From the NCBI GenBank assembly GCA_013368315.1, contig JAACJM010000001.1, positions 868,001 to 932,000 of the forward strand: a stretch of DNA of 64,000 bases. Direction: 5' to 3'. Under the pieces are notes generated by a model, which was not told where the DNA came from, made no database searches, and saw only the letters and a program-made list of their open reading frames with translations. The position numbers and the translations under genes were made by a program. Below are positions 12,501 through 21,791 of the stretch, piece by piece (position 1 is the first letter of the stretch; the number at the start of each line of letters is the position of its first letter). This DNA comes from Tetrapyrgos nigripes. Its lineage: Eukaryota > Basidiomycota > Agaricomycetes > Agaricales > Campanellaceae.

Positions 12501-13895
12501 ATGATCTTCCGCCCAATCCTCTTCTCTCTATTTGCTGTCGTCTTGGTCGGTCAGGCTATCGCTGTGAGCACAAGCTACTTTGTGAAACTTTGGATGAAGT
12601 GTTTGATGTATTTATCGTAGCAAATACCTGCGGAGCAGGCTGTCAAAGGTACGAGGACTTGTAGTCCCAGCTCGCTACGAGGTTCTAAATATAGCTGTGT
12701 AGCCCCAGATGGCAAGATTGTTCCATATAGCAAACGCCAGATTCCCGAAGAGAACGCAGTCAAAGGTGAGTTCTAATTTACCAGTGGTCCTCAATTCGAC
12801 AGTATCTTTCCAGTAGTCTTTTTCGGAGACTCGCCGTAATCATGTAACGCGTTCGCTTATGGCTCGGGACGACGACGAATCTTTGAGGCCCGAGCCTCTT
12901 CCAATTCAGGCGTCGCTTCGGTCGTAAGCTCTCGTTCCGCATGGTCACAGCAGCAGCAGAAGAAGACTACTGGAAAAAAATCCTGTCTAATTGAGGAGCA
13001 CTACTAGCCACATAATCTCCATACCAAAACCTACATTTCAGCACCTGATGGTACCATCGTTGCCTACAACAAGCGTCAAATTCCCGCTGAGCAAGCAGTC
13101 AAAGGTTTGTCGTCCCGCAAGCATTCGCGTCCTTCGGTAACTCACGATGACATGCATAGCTCCCGATGGAAAGATAGTTCCGTACTCCAAGCGCCAGATT
13201 CCGGCTGAGCAAGCTGTCAAGGGTTTGTCGTCTCCCAGGCATTCGCGTCGCTGGGTAACTCACTTTGGCATTCTTAGCTCCTGATGGAAAGATAGTTCCT
13301 TATTCCAAGCGCCAGATTCCCGCCGAACAAGCCGTCAAAGGTTTGTCGTCCCGCAATTATTCGTGTCGTTGGGTAACTCACGTTGGCATGTCTAGCTCCC
13401 GATGGAAAGATAGTTCCTTATTCCAAACGCCAGATTCCGGCTGAGGAAGCGGTCAAGGGTTGGTCGTCTCGCAAGCATTCGCATCGTTGGGTAACTCACG
13501 TTGGCATGTCTAGCTCCCGATGGGAAGATAGTTCCGTATTCCAAGCGCCAAATTCCGGCTGAACAAGCAGTCAAGGGTTTGTCGTCTCACAAGCATTGAT
13601 GTCATTGGGTAACTCATGTTGGTATGCATAGCTCCCGATGGAAAGATAGTTCCATACTCCAAGCGCCAGATTCCCGCTGAGCAAGCAGTCAAGGGTTTGT
13701 CGTCTTGCAAGCACTCGTGTCGCTGGGTAACTCATTTTGGTCTTCATAGCTCCCGATGGAAAGATAGTTCCGTATTCTAAGCGCCAGATTCCCGCTGAGC
13801 AAGCCGTGAAAGGTAAGTAAATGCACGGTCAAAAGTTGTCCTGTAGCTGACGAACACGACTAGCACCTGATGGCAGGATTGTCCCCTACAACTAG
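12501..13895 (+). CDS. Secreted Kex2-type tandem-repeat peptide precursor (KEP-like), 11 exons
   Basis: Exons: 12501-12563, 12621-12648, 12703-12765, 13042-13104, 13160-13222, 13278-13340, 13396-13458, 13514-13576, 13632-13694, 13750-13812, 13864-13895. The product is 208 residues. Exon 1 encodes exactly a 21-residue signal peptide ending Ala-Ile-Ala. The mature part is nine units of consensus QIPAEQAVKAPDGKIVPYS, eight followed by Lys-Arg and the last ending IVPYN-stop. Kex2 would cut after each KR and Kex1 could trim it, leaving 19-residue peptides with N-terminal Gln (possibly pyroglutamate). Unit 2 is the variant QIPEENAVK/APDGTIVAYN and unit 6 has AEEAVK. All internal exons are 63 nt in phase 1. 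The family resembles fungal Kex2-processed repeat proteins, which include dikaritin precursors and secreted signals. The product and role are unknown. A related precursor lies at 21792. Confidence 0.85.
12861..12896. other. Perfect 8-bp stem in the long intron of the repeat precursor
   Basis: GGCTCGGG at 12861-12868 pairs with CCCGAGCC at 12889-12896 around a 20-nt loop. It sits in intron 3 (12766-13041), which at 276 nt is about five times longer than the other nine introns. The role is unknown. It could be chance or help bring the splice sites together. Confidence 0.4.
13042..13863 (+). repeat. 118-bp exon-intron tandem array
   Basis: Successive exons of the precursor gene start at 13042, 13160, 13278, 13396, 13514, 13632 and 13750, exactly 118 bp apart. 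Each unit is a 63-nt exon plus a 55-nt intron. The introns are nearly as alike as the exons, sharing gtttgtcgt, gcaagcattcg, gggtaactca and a final tag. The last step (13750 to 13864) is 114 bp because its intron is 51 nt. Exon differences are mostly third-base (CCG/CCC/CCT, TAC/TAT, AAG/AAA), while the peptide is kept. Confidence 0.93.
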
Positions 13896-14179
13896 CGCCA
13901 GGCATAGAGATGACTTTATAATGTCGAGGATTTGATGTGGTTGAGTGAAGGCTGGATCATTTCCTTCAGTTACCCCGGACATTAACTAAGTACCCTACTT
14001 CGTATGTCTAGATAGACAAGTTACCCGTCATGCTTCCTTTGTATCATACTTCTTTGATCAATTTTCATTAGGGCTGAGAAAATACTTTTCGAGGGTAGAC
14101 TGGTCTCAAAAGTGTTAGAGACGTGGTGGTATCGCGAACGTTGTTACGAGTCCTATTTATAGGACGAGTCTTATTGTGA
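13896..14179. other. 3' flank of the repeat precursor
   Basis: No gene seen. It includes a perfect 7-bp inverted repeat around TT at 14150-14165 (gtcctat/ataggac). After the stop at 13893-13895 the bases CGCCAG continue the repeat consensus, showing that the array once read on. Confidence 0.5.
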
Positions 14180-14316
14180 CACGCCGAAAATACAAAAATA
14201 TCCGCTCGGCAGAAAGGCGTACAGAAACACTGTTTTACAGATATATCTTATATCAGATCAGTAATAGTAGTGATGTGATCTATCCGTCGAGCGGATATTT
14301 TTGTCTTTTCGGCGTG
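14180..14316. mobile_element. MITE-like element, 137 bp, ~33-bp terminal inverted repeats
   Basis: The left end CACGCCGAAAATACAAAAAT and the right end (read on the minus strand) CACGCCGAAAAGACAAAAAT match over about 33 bp with two or three differences, running on into ATATCCGCTCG. Both sides are flanked by TGA (14177-14179 and 14317-14319), a possible 3-bp target duplication. The middle is AT-rich and has no ORF. The superfamily is uncertain: 3-bp duplications fit PIF/Harbinger or CACTA elements. Confidence 0.75.
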
Positions 14317-14360
14317 TGAGCTCAAATGGCCGCATTTTTCGTATCCCGGGAAAATATATC

Positions 14361-14552
14361 CTATTCTGTCAGCTCGGCAAACTCGGCACCAAGCACCTTC
14401 TCCGCAAGCTTTCGTTGAGCAATGAACCAGTGCCCAGTGCCTAGTCCATAACCTACATCCACCTCTTCACACTGGGGGCAAGGGTCCCTATTCTGATTGA
14501 GAAAAGTGTAGGCAAAAGAATGAGAAAAATGAGGCAATTCAGTGACTCAATT
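14361..14552 (-). pseudogene. Possible C-terminal exon or gene remnant with a Cys-Pro-Gln-Cys motif
   Basis: Read on the minus strand, a frame is open for about 60 codons to a TAG at 14361-14363. The last 46 codons look coding: they contain DPCPQCEEVDVGYG, then GTGHWFIAQRKLAEKV, then LGAEFAELTE. A good acceptor (tttctcaatcag) lies just before the Asp-Pro-Cys part, so this may be a terminal exon. Upstream sequence runs at once into the retroelement, so the rest of the gene may have been lost. I do not recognise the family. Confidence 0.35.
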
Positions 14553-14835
14553 GTTTCGCTTATCTCACTCTTTTATCACCACTTTTCTCAGTCACAAAAG
14601 ATTGTTGATCTGACATGTCCTTGAAGAGGATGAGGCAGATAGAGGTCTTAGGACGCATGTGATGCGGTACCTTCCTCTTTAGTCAGTACCACCAGCACAG
14701 TCCAAAGACTTGCTGTATCTGAGCTGGGACTGCACTCTTAGAGTCCTCAATTCTATCATCCTTCTTTTCAAATAATATACATTATCTACACTCATTTTCA
14801 CCCAAACATATGCTCCCTCTTAATCAGATCAAGTC

Positions 14836-15732
14836 ATGAGTAGGCTACATGTCAACCCATTCCTCAACGAATGCCCAGACCACAGTTCCGACACTCACTG
14901 TCCCATCTGCACCACACTCATCGCTGACGCAGCCCTGGAGGACGTTACCACTGAAGAACAAGCAATACAATTCCTAAAAGACCTGTGGATGGCAGACAAC
15001 AACACACAACAGACAAGATGGACTGAACAGGAAGAAGACAGATTAGCAGAGGAACTGAGGAAGGAACAAGCAGAGGAAGAGTGGAGAACCCTCGCAGCTG
15101 AGGAAGAGAAGAAGGAGGAGGAAGCTAGGAAAGAAAAGGAAAAAACCTGAGCCACTCTCCATCCAATCCCTAGCACAGGAGTACAGTGCCTCCAGGACAG
15201 TATCCATCCCTTTGCCCAGAAGAAGTTAGAAACCTGCAAATACTTCCCCCTCTGGTACTGCCTACCCTCAGCTGCATTGGAAGCCACAAAGTTCGAACAC
15301 TTGCTCACTGAGGACACCAGTTTCTCCCTGGTCCAGGGCGAGAACTCGTCTTACACAGTCAAAGCAATTGACACTGCCAAGCCCTCCCCAAATGCCAAAA
15401 CAGACAAAAACCTCACCTGGACTGAAGTGACACAAGCCAAGACAGTCTACCTCACCAACTTATCCATCGGAAACTACTCCGACGAACACATCCAAATGTT
15501 CTCAAAGTTCTACATCAAAATGGAACTCCATCCCATGCTACATACCATCCAGGGTGAGAAGACCTTTGCTCGTTACCACACCAGACTACAGCGAGACTGG
15601 TACCAAGCGAATGAGGATGGACAACCATATGACCTCTCCATCATCAACGAAGAAATCCTGTATGAGTGCAAATCAGAAATACAGGAAGAGGAGATGAATA
15701 GCACTTTACTATGGTACACTGAACTGCTTTAA
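14836..15732 (+). pseudogene. Gag-like ORF of a DIRS-like retroelement, one in-frame TGA
   Basis: Read from ATG 14836, the frame is broken only by TGA at 15148-15150 and then continues to TAA at 15730-15732. The first part has an N-terminal Cys/His cluster (CPDHSSDTHCPIC) and a Glu/Lys-rich coiled coil. After the stop come KLETCKYFPLWYCLPSAALE, LTWTEVTQAKTVYL and GEKTFARYHTRLQRDW, a pattern I know from gag ORFs of agaricomycete RT-tyrosine-recombinase elements. It would form the element's particle or RNA-binding protein. The premature stop marks it as inactive unless the stop is read through. Confidence 0.65.
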
Positions 15733-16094
15733 TAATACTTCATTAGGCTAACCAATCCTTTTTGCACCTTCTTACTGATTAACCATACACAACATTCTTT
15801 TCCCATCTTCCCATCCACTAATCTACCTACTCTACTGGTGCATCCATGCACCCATCTACACACACAACAAGCGCATCTATGCACCCATTTACTCTACTCA
15901 CAACGGCCACCCAACATGCCTCACTACGTTTCCATCTACCTACCCTTAATGATGCATCAATGCATCCTCCTACCAAACTCATCAGGTGTCTATGCACCCT
16001 CCACTGGCACCAATGCCACTAACATAAAACACCCATCCACTTCCCACATCAATGTACCCACCTTTACTGAACGTCTACATCTTGGTCAACCAAC

Positions 16095-18200
16095 ATGATG
16101 GCCACATTCAAATCACACATCCACTACACCTTCGCCAGTCACAACCATACCCACATCCACGCCATCATTGCCATGCCACACAGGATGAACCTCATGATGG
16201 CACAACTGGAGTCACAAAAGAGTGCTCTCCTGAATGCTGGCAAAACCCATCAGAGAGCCGCTTCCTCCAAGCGAGCCCATCAGTACTCCTCTCCCGAACC
16301 TCCCTCAGCTACCCAATCCCCCAAGAAACTGAAGATGACTGCCTTCTCACAAACATTTCGAGCAGCAGACCACCCCAAAACTGACAAGCTCTCAAGATGC
16401 CCACTCTGCCTCGGTGACTTCCTACACAACATCTGCAAATGTGAGACTGCAGTCATGTGGAACAACACCATGTCCACATGTTGCAAACGAAATGCATGGG
16501 GCCATCTCGAAAACCCTAGTGGTGTCTAAATCTGTACCAATTGGCAAACCCGAAACGGTTGCACCACTACCAAACCCCACCAACCCCACGAATGTTCGGG
16601 ATGCAGAAACACTAACCATGGAGCTCAGGAATGTCCTCTTGGACTGTAAACAGAAGGCATTCACCCCACTACATGCAGCAGAATGGCAGAAGGCACTTGA
16701 AGAAACCAGACTTCTATGTAAATACCCAGATCTACCTATGTCTATACAGCAAGGCTTCAATGCCAGCATACCACACATACAGCATACTTTCCCCTCCTCC
16801 AAACAACATTGTCACTGAAGAACACAAAGCAGCATTTCAGAAAGTAGTGGAGAAAGAATTGCGACTGGGACACTGGCCTGGCCCCTACCCACAACACATC
16901 ATCGAAGAAGTCCTCAGACCCTTCCAAACATCACCGATCACCATGATACCCAAGGCATAGAAGCCTGGAAGCTTCTGCCCTGTACAAAACCTTTCCTTTC
17001 CATGCAAACCAACCACACAGTACATATCATCACCAACTCACCCATCTATCCCAATCACCATCTCATCCATAAACTCCCAGATCGACTCCACACTATACCC
17101 CTGTCTTTGGGGCACATTTGCCAACACATGCCACCTTCTTTGGCCAGTACCGCCAAGAACACAAGGGGCAGTTCGAGATGTCTCAGAAGCCTACCGCTCC
17201 ATTCCCCTATGCTCCAACCAATGGGCAGGTGCTGTAGTACACATTGACAACAACTCCTTTGCCCCTGACACCTGCAACATGTTTGGCCTCACATCAGCAG
17301 GAGGCTCCCTTGGCAAACTCGCAGACACAGGGATGGAAATATTTCAGGCAAAGGGTTTAGGTCCCATCACCAAGTGGGTAGATGATCACTTACTCCTTCG
17401 CATCCTTCGACGACTTCTAGAACAAGCTAATGCTATCCGCCACACACTGTGCCAGAGGGTCATAGACTCAGGTGGAGTCAAACACATCAAGGGCAGATTA
17501 TTCTACACAGAGGAACCACTCCCCAACAGATGCGCTGAAGAATTCAATGATGACTTCTCCTTTCCACTCATTGATCACTCTTCTGACTCCCCTTGTTCAG
17601 AGGAGGATACGATGTACACCTACAATTTTACAGACATAAATAAAGTCTCTGACCGTCTTGGCTACATATGGGAGAGCACCAAGGATATCCAGTTCTGCAA
17701 TGCCCCACTCTACTTTGGCTTTGAATGGAACATACTGAACATAGTAGTCTCCATTCCACATGAGAAACAACACAAGTACCTAACCACAATCACAGACTGG
17801 GAAAGCACCACCTCCCATGACATCCTCCATGGAAAGCTTCTTCATGTCAGCTATGTACTGCCTGCAGGCAGAGCTTACCTTTCTGAATTAGAGAAGCTCA
17901 TCGCAACTCTGGAAGGTGCCACAACACCCCATATCCAGACCTGTCCCAGAACCAGCTGAGCTTGTTGACCTCCATGCATACTCTGACGCCAGCAGAGGCC
18001 ATGGCATCGGCATATGTTGCAAAGGCTACTGGAGGGCATACCATCTCCTACCGGGGTGGAAAGGAAATAATGAGCGAGACATCAGCTGGGCAGAAGCTGT
18101 TGGTTTTTGGCTCCTCACATGACTCATCGCTGTCTATGGCACCAAAGGGCACCACTACAAGGTACCTCACCACTGAACCACTCCAACTTCATCGTCACTA
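16095..18200 (+). pseudogene. Degenerate reverse transcriptase-RNase H region of the DIRS-like element
   Basis: The coding is broken over several frames. A zinc-finger-like SRCPLCLGDF/HNICKC lies near 16395. Then come a conserved linker (TPLHAAEWQKALEETRLLCKYPDLP), the RT motif AVRDVSEAYRSIPL near 17170, FGLTSAGGSLGKLADTGMEI at 17282 and the catalytic box as WVDDH near 17370, where YVDD is more usual. An RNase H-like block follows near 17960: DLHAYSDASRGHGIGI with WKGNNERDISWAEAVG. Several stops and frameshifts (for example TAG at 16959) make it non-functional. The domain order RT, RNase H, then tyrosine recombinase fits DIRS-type elements rather than LTR elements. Confidence 0.75.
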
Positions 18201-19088
18201 ACCATAAAGCACAGATCTACAGAGACAACAAAGGAGTTGTCAAGGGCTGGTGGAATGGGCACAGTCAAAACTGACTCACAAACACTATATTCAAATGCGT
18301 ACACCAGCTCGTTGAAGACACAGGGATACACCTCCACACCTGATATGTCCACACTTCTCTCAACCCAGCAGACAACCCTTCCCGAGGCTGTTACAGACCA
18401 AACCACCTTCTACCCTCAGTCACCATCCCAGATGAACTCAAACAATTCATCATTGATTTCGACGCCCCATTCACCAAAGAAGAACAGCTTCTCAGACATG
18501 CTCCTATACCCTCTCCTAGCACATCTGAAAGCATTTGATGAAAACGTGCTCCCAGACAGTCAGATCTCCAAGAATTTAGGGAATTTGAAGCCAAGCAGCT
18601 CGCCCTCATCGCCTCCTCTTGGTCTGAATAAACATCCACAGGGCAAAGCACACTGGCCCTCTACTCTACCCAACACCCCTCCTGCACAGTCCAAACCACA
18701 CCCATACCCAGCACACCTTCCCCTATTACCCTTGACACTTCACCCACACTATCCTGCCCAAGACTGTCTGATTCTCTGGAAACCTGCTGGGCATAGGGTT
18801 TTCTGAGATGGGCAAAACCAAATTATCAACATATCCAACGAGGACATCATCTGAATCCAACAGGTGACAGTACGTGCATATGGTGATAGGACTCTGGTTT
18901 CATATGCCACTAGACTCTTGGTATTCCATGTCTTCTGTGACCAGCAAGAAATGGCAGAAGAACAACAGGCACCTGTCAGTCCCAATATAGTCACTCTATG
19001 GCTATCTACCATAGCTGCAATCAGAAATTATCTGTATGGAGTACGTGCCTGGCATGTAATCCATGGCATCAGCTGGCAAATGGACGAA

Positions 19089-19820
19089 GCCAGAACAGAT
19101 GCCCTACTATGAGCTGCCATACGGTTGGCCCCAGAATTATCAAAAAAGAAGAAAAGGCTTCCTTATACCATCCCATTTATAACTACACCACTTGAAGATC
19201 TCAACTCTGACACACCACTTGACGCCACTGTAGTGGGATGCTTAACAACCACCTTCTATGGGGGTGTGTGTCTTGGTGAGTTCACGGTACAAAGACTCAT
19301 GGATTTCAACCCACTCAATTTCATCACCAGAGCGAACATGCACACTGCACAAGACTGAAATGGTTTTGAATCCACCATCTTCTATCTGCCCAAAACAAAG
19401 TCATCTCCCGTTCATGGAGAAGACATTTTTTGGGCCAAACAGCTAGGACTGACCAATCCAGACCTTCACCTACAAAATCATTTCTGTGTGAACAACCCAC
19501 CCCTGAATCAACATCTCTTCGCATATTGTGCCGACAATAATACTTTCAAACCACTCACCAAATGGCGCTTTCTAGATTGTATAAACGCTGCTGCGAAAGC
19601 CAAAAGAGTAGAACCACTCCAAGGACATGGCATCCACATCAGATCAGTCTTAGAATACCTCTTACGAGGCATGCCGTTTGATGCAGTGAAGGTAGCCTTC
19701 TGGTGGAAATCAGACGCATTCCTTACCTATCTTCCAAAACACGCAGAATTCATGGCACCATATATGCAACCCCAACTTCATCAGGACTTAATCAGATACA
19801 CACTCCCATCAGTCCATTAA
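19089..19820 (+). pseudogene. Degenerate tyrosine recombinase of the DIRS-like element
   Basis: This is the last domain of the retroelement. Readable pieces are TPLEDLNSDTPLDATVVGCL, FYGGVCLGEFTVQRL, then after an in-frame TGA near 19358 FWAKQLGLTNPDLHLQNHF, LFAYCADNNTFKPLTKWRFL and the catalytic region QGHGIHIRSVLEYLLRGMPF, KSDAFLTYLPKHAEFMAPYM. In active relatives the box reads His-Gly-Ile-Arg-Ile-Gly-Ser. Here the catalytic Arg position is His, and the downstream Gly-Arg-Trp is Phe-Trp-Trp, so the enzyme is probably dead. The Tyr nucleophile candidate remains in the TYLPKH region. Confidence 0.75.
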
Positions 19821-20206
19821 TACCACTTCTCCTTACGCCTACATATACACACTAGTTATCACATTCTCCTCATTTCTTTTCCACTTCTTGCATTGCCAAT
19901 AATTAATTCAAGTTGATTCATAATGAGCTCCTTCCACAATGGGTATCTGCAGTGCTGGATGTGTTGCTCCCTCCTTCAAATTGAGAATCACAGCCAACTG
20001 CAAATACTTTTTGGGAGTCTCGTCAGGACCCAAGGCCTCAAGGCCTTAGCCCATGTCCCTAACTAAAATCAACCAAAAGAATCAATGACAATTGGCATTG
20101 CATAAGAGTTCCAAACTCTTAGATCTCCTCTATAGAAGCATTAGAGTGCAATCCAAAGATGCCATTGCCTGCAGTGAGAGCCTATTGTTGTGGCCTTAGA
20201 TCCCAA

Positions 20207-20401
20207 CCTAGAGTAGATACACGCAATGTAAGTATATGCTCCTCAACCAAGACACAAGCGGAGTGAAAAGGATCTTATAACTACCTAGAGTAGATACACG
20301 CAATGTAAGTATATGCTAGTAGGTAGTTAGTAACAAGAATATATCAATAACAAGTGTATAGCTTACCTCCTCAACCAAGACACAAGTGGAGTGAAAAGGA
20401 T
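20207..20401 (+). repeat. Two-copy composite repeat (A-B ... A'-B')
   Basis: Unit A (34 bp, starting CCTAGAGTAGATACACGCAA) occurs at 20207-20240 and 20284-20317. Unit B (33 bp, starting CCTCAACCAAGACACAAG) occurs at 20241-20273 and 20369-20401 with one difference. In the first copy A and B abut. In the second they are 51 bp apart, and sequence after B also differs by a deletion before the shared cttataa. This looks like a tandem duplication followed by internal deletions, placed in the 3' non-coding part of the retroelement. Confidence 0.8.
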
Positions 20402-20597
20402 GAGGAGGCAAATAAAGAATGGCCTTATAAAGTAGAGGGCATTGGTAAACAAATAATAACAAAGGAGATAAGAAACTTGATAAGATATTGTAAAGGATAG
20501 GGGTCCTTTACAGCACCTATTGCATTTTGTGCAATGGGATAAGGACTTGTACCTGCCACTGCATACAGTGGCCTGCACCAACATATTGTCTACCTAT

Positions 20598-21159
20598 TAG
20601 TAATGTGCGGGCTTGGGCTTAAAGCCCTAGCCCAGCCCAAGCCCAAGCCCAGTCCAGCCTTTGAGGAGGGCTTGAGGGCTTGAGGGCTCGGGCTTGCTTT
20701 CTGAAAGCCCTGAGCCCAAAGCTCAGCGCTCAGGCCCGGGCTTTCAACAATACTTAGTGACCTGTTACTGGCCAATAAAAATTGTCAATAAATAGTTGAA
20801 ATTTCTTTTTTGCAGGCATTCTCACCAATTTCTCACACAATTTACAGTTGCTCAATGTCTTCCTGGGTCATCTCCAGCTGTTATCCACTACTTTTTGGCA
20901 CCAATAATGTTGGGTTTGACTCAGTAAATGCTTAATGTAGGTCAGTAGTTCACTTTCTATCATACAAACTTAACTTCAGACTAATCCAACACTTTGATTG
21001 CGACTTTTTGAGCAACGACATCATCCTAGTCCAAGCCTGGGCTCAAAGCCCGACCCTACTTAGGGCTTAGGGCCGGGCTTGGATTCTTGGTGAGCCCGAG
21101 CCCTACAAAACCCAGCCCGAGCCGGGGCTTTGAGCCCAAGCCCGGCCCGCACATCACTA
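20598..21159. mobile_element. Non-autonomous hAT-like element, 562 bp, with 8-bp target duplication
   Basis: The ends are imperfect terminal inverted repeats: left TAGTAATGTGCGGGCTTGGG, right (minus strand) TAGTGATGTGCGGGCCGGGC. GGGCTTGGGCT-type subterminal repeats cover about 140 bp at each side. The flanks ctacctat (20590-20597) and ctgcctat (21160-21167) match at 7 of 8 positions, the target-site size of hAT transposons. The AT-rich interior has no transposase ORF. Confidence 0.8.
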
Positions 21160-21256
21160 CTGCCTATCATCGGGGCCACTTACCTTGGGCGCAGGTCTAA
21201 TCCTGAATCGGCTTTAGTGTTTTGAAGATTATTGTCAAAGTTATCTTTGGTTCAAC

Positions 21257-21418
21257 ATGGGAGATCAAGTAAATTTTTGCACAGCTCAAATAGCACAGCA
21301 GATTAGGATCGTAGATGAGAATGTGCCCACGGACGACTTCAGCCACATTGTCGAATCCGATCAGACTTGGTTAGAGACGTTGGCTGAGTACGGAGATCGG
21401 ATTCGGGATCATGCATGA
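21257..21418 (+). CDS. Small acidic ORF, 53 residues, hypothetical
   Basis: ATG 21257 to TGA 21416-21418. The peptide starts MGDQVNFCTAQIAQQIRIVD and ends YGDRIRDHA. It is acidic, with no signal peptide or membrane segment. The composition is protein-like, but an ORF of this length can occur by chance. It lies between the hAT-like element and the second precursor and could be a remnant of a longer gene. No family was recognised. Confidence 0.22.
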   Translation: MGDQVNFCTAQIAQQIRIVDENVPTDDFSHIVESDQTWLETLAEYGDRIRDHA

Positions 21419-21715
21419 GGTCAAGCTTTCCTTAATCAGTCAAATAGCTCGAAAGGACACCTGTTTCAAGGAAGCCACTCGAAAAAATAGCGCATAACGA
21501 TGCGGGTGTCGTCAAGTACTACGTGCAGATCATTCAGAGCGCCCACTAAACCGTACCACAATCTGATTTTGAAGCTGGTGTGGCTCATCAGCCGACATAC
21601 AGGATTCCTCGTACGGTCGCAGTTTAGGAGTTTAGGACGCCACATCATTAAAGACGAGTCCGTCCGAAAGTGCTGCTGAAAGAGGAACTACTAGTCGATA
21701 GTTAGTGTCTGAAGG

Positions 21716-21723
21716 TATAAAAG
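21716..21723 (+). promoter_or_regulatory. TATA box of the second precursor gene
   Basis: The sequence tataaaag lies 69 bp upstream of the ATG at 21792, a spacing that would give a 5' leader of about 40-45 nt. Such a clear TATA box is commoner in strongly induced fungal genes than in housekeeping genes. Confidence 0.6.
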
Positions 21724-21791
21724 ACCTGCCACAGTTCATTATTTCTGCATTGAACTCCAAATTCGATAAACCACAACCAACAGCTACCAGA

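Larger units (their letters stand above)
14570..20580 (+). mobile_element. Decayed DIRS-like (RT-tyrosine recombinase) retrotransposon, approximate extent
   Basis: The interval holds a gag-like ORF, RT, RNase H and tyrosine recombinase remnants in DIRS order, all on the plus strand. No long terminal repeats were found and the true ends could not be fixed. The non-coding ends (14570-14835 and 19821-20580) are included by position only. The composition is pyrimidine-rich on the plus strand, unlike the flanking genes. Confidence 0.6.
21160..21791. other. Upstream region of the second peptide precursor
   Basis: This holds one short ORF (21257-21418, listed separately) and the promoter of the precursor at 21792. 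No other gene or repeat was seen. Confidence 0.5.

Noticed and set aside
13038..13710. Four minus-strand ORFs of about 60 residues sharing a repeated MTACSAGIWRLEYGT start
   Set aside because: They are antisense shadows of the 118-bp exon-intron repeats, and the plus-strand spliced reading is far better supported.
13042..13863. CRISPR-like array of regular repeats
   Set aside because: The genome is eukaryotic, repeats are 118 bp with no unique spacers, and the unit is an exon plus intron.
12501..13895. Mating pheromone precursor with a CaaX end
   Set aside because: The C-terminus is IVPYN with no Cys, so this is not a basidiomycete lipopeptide pheromone.
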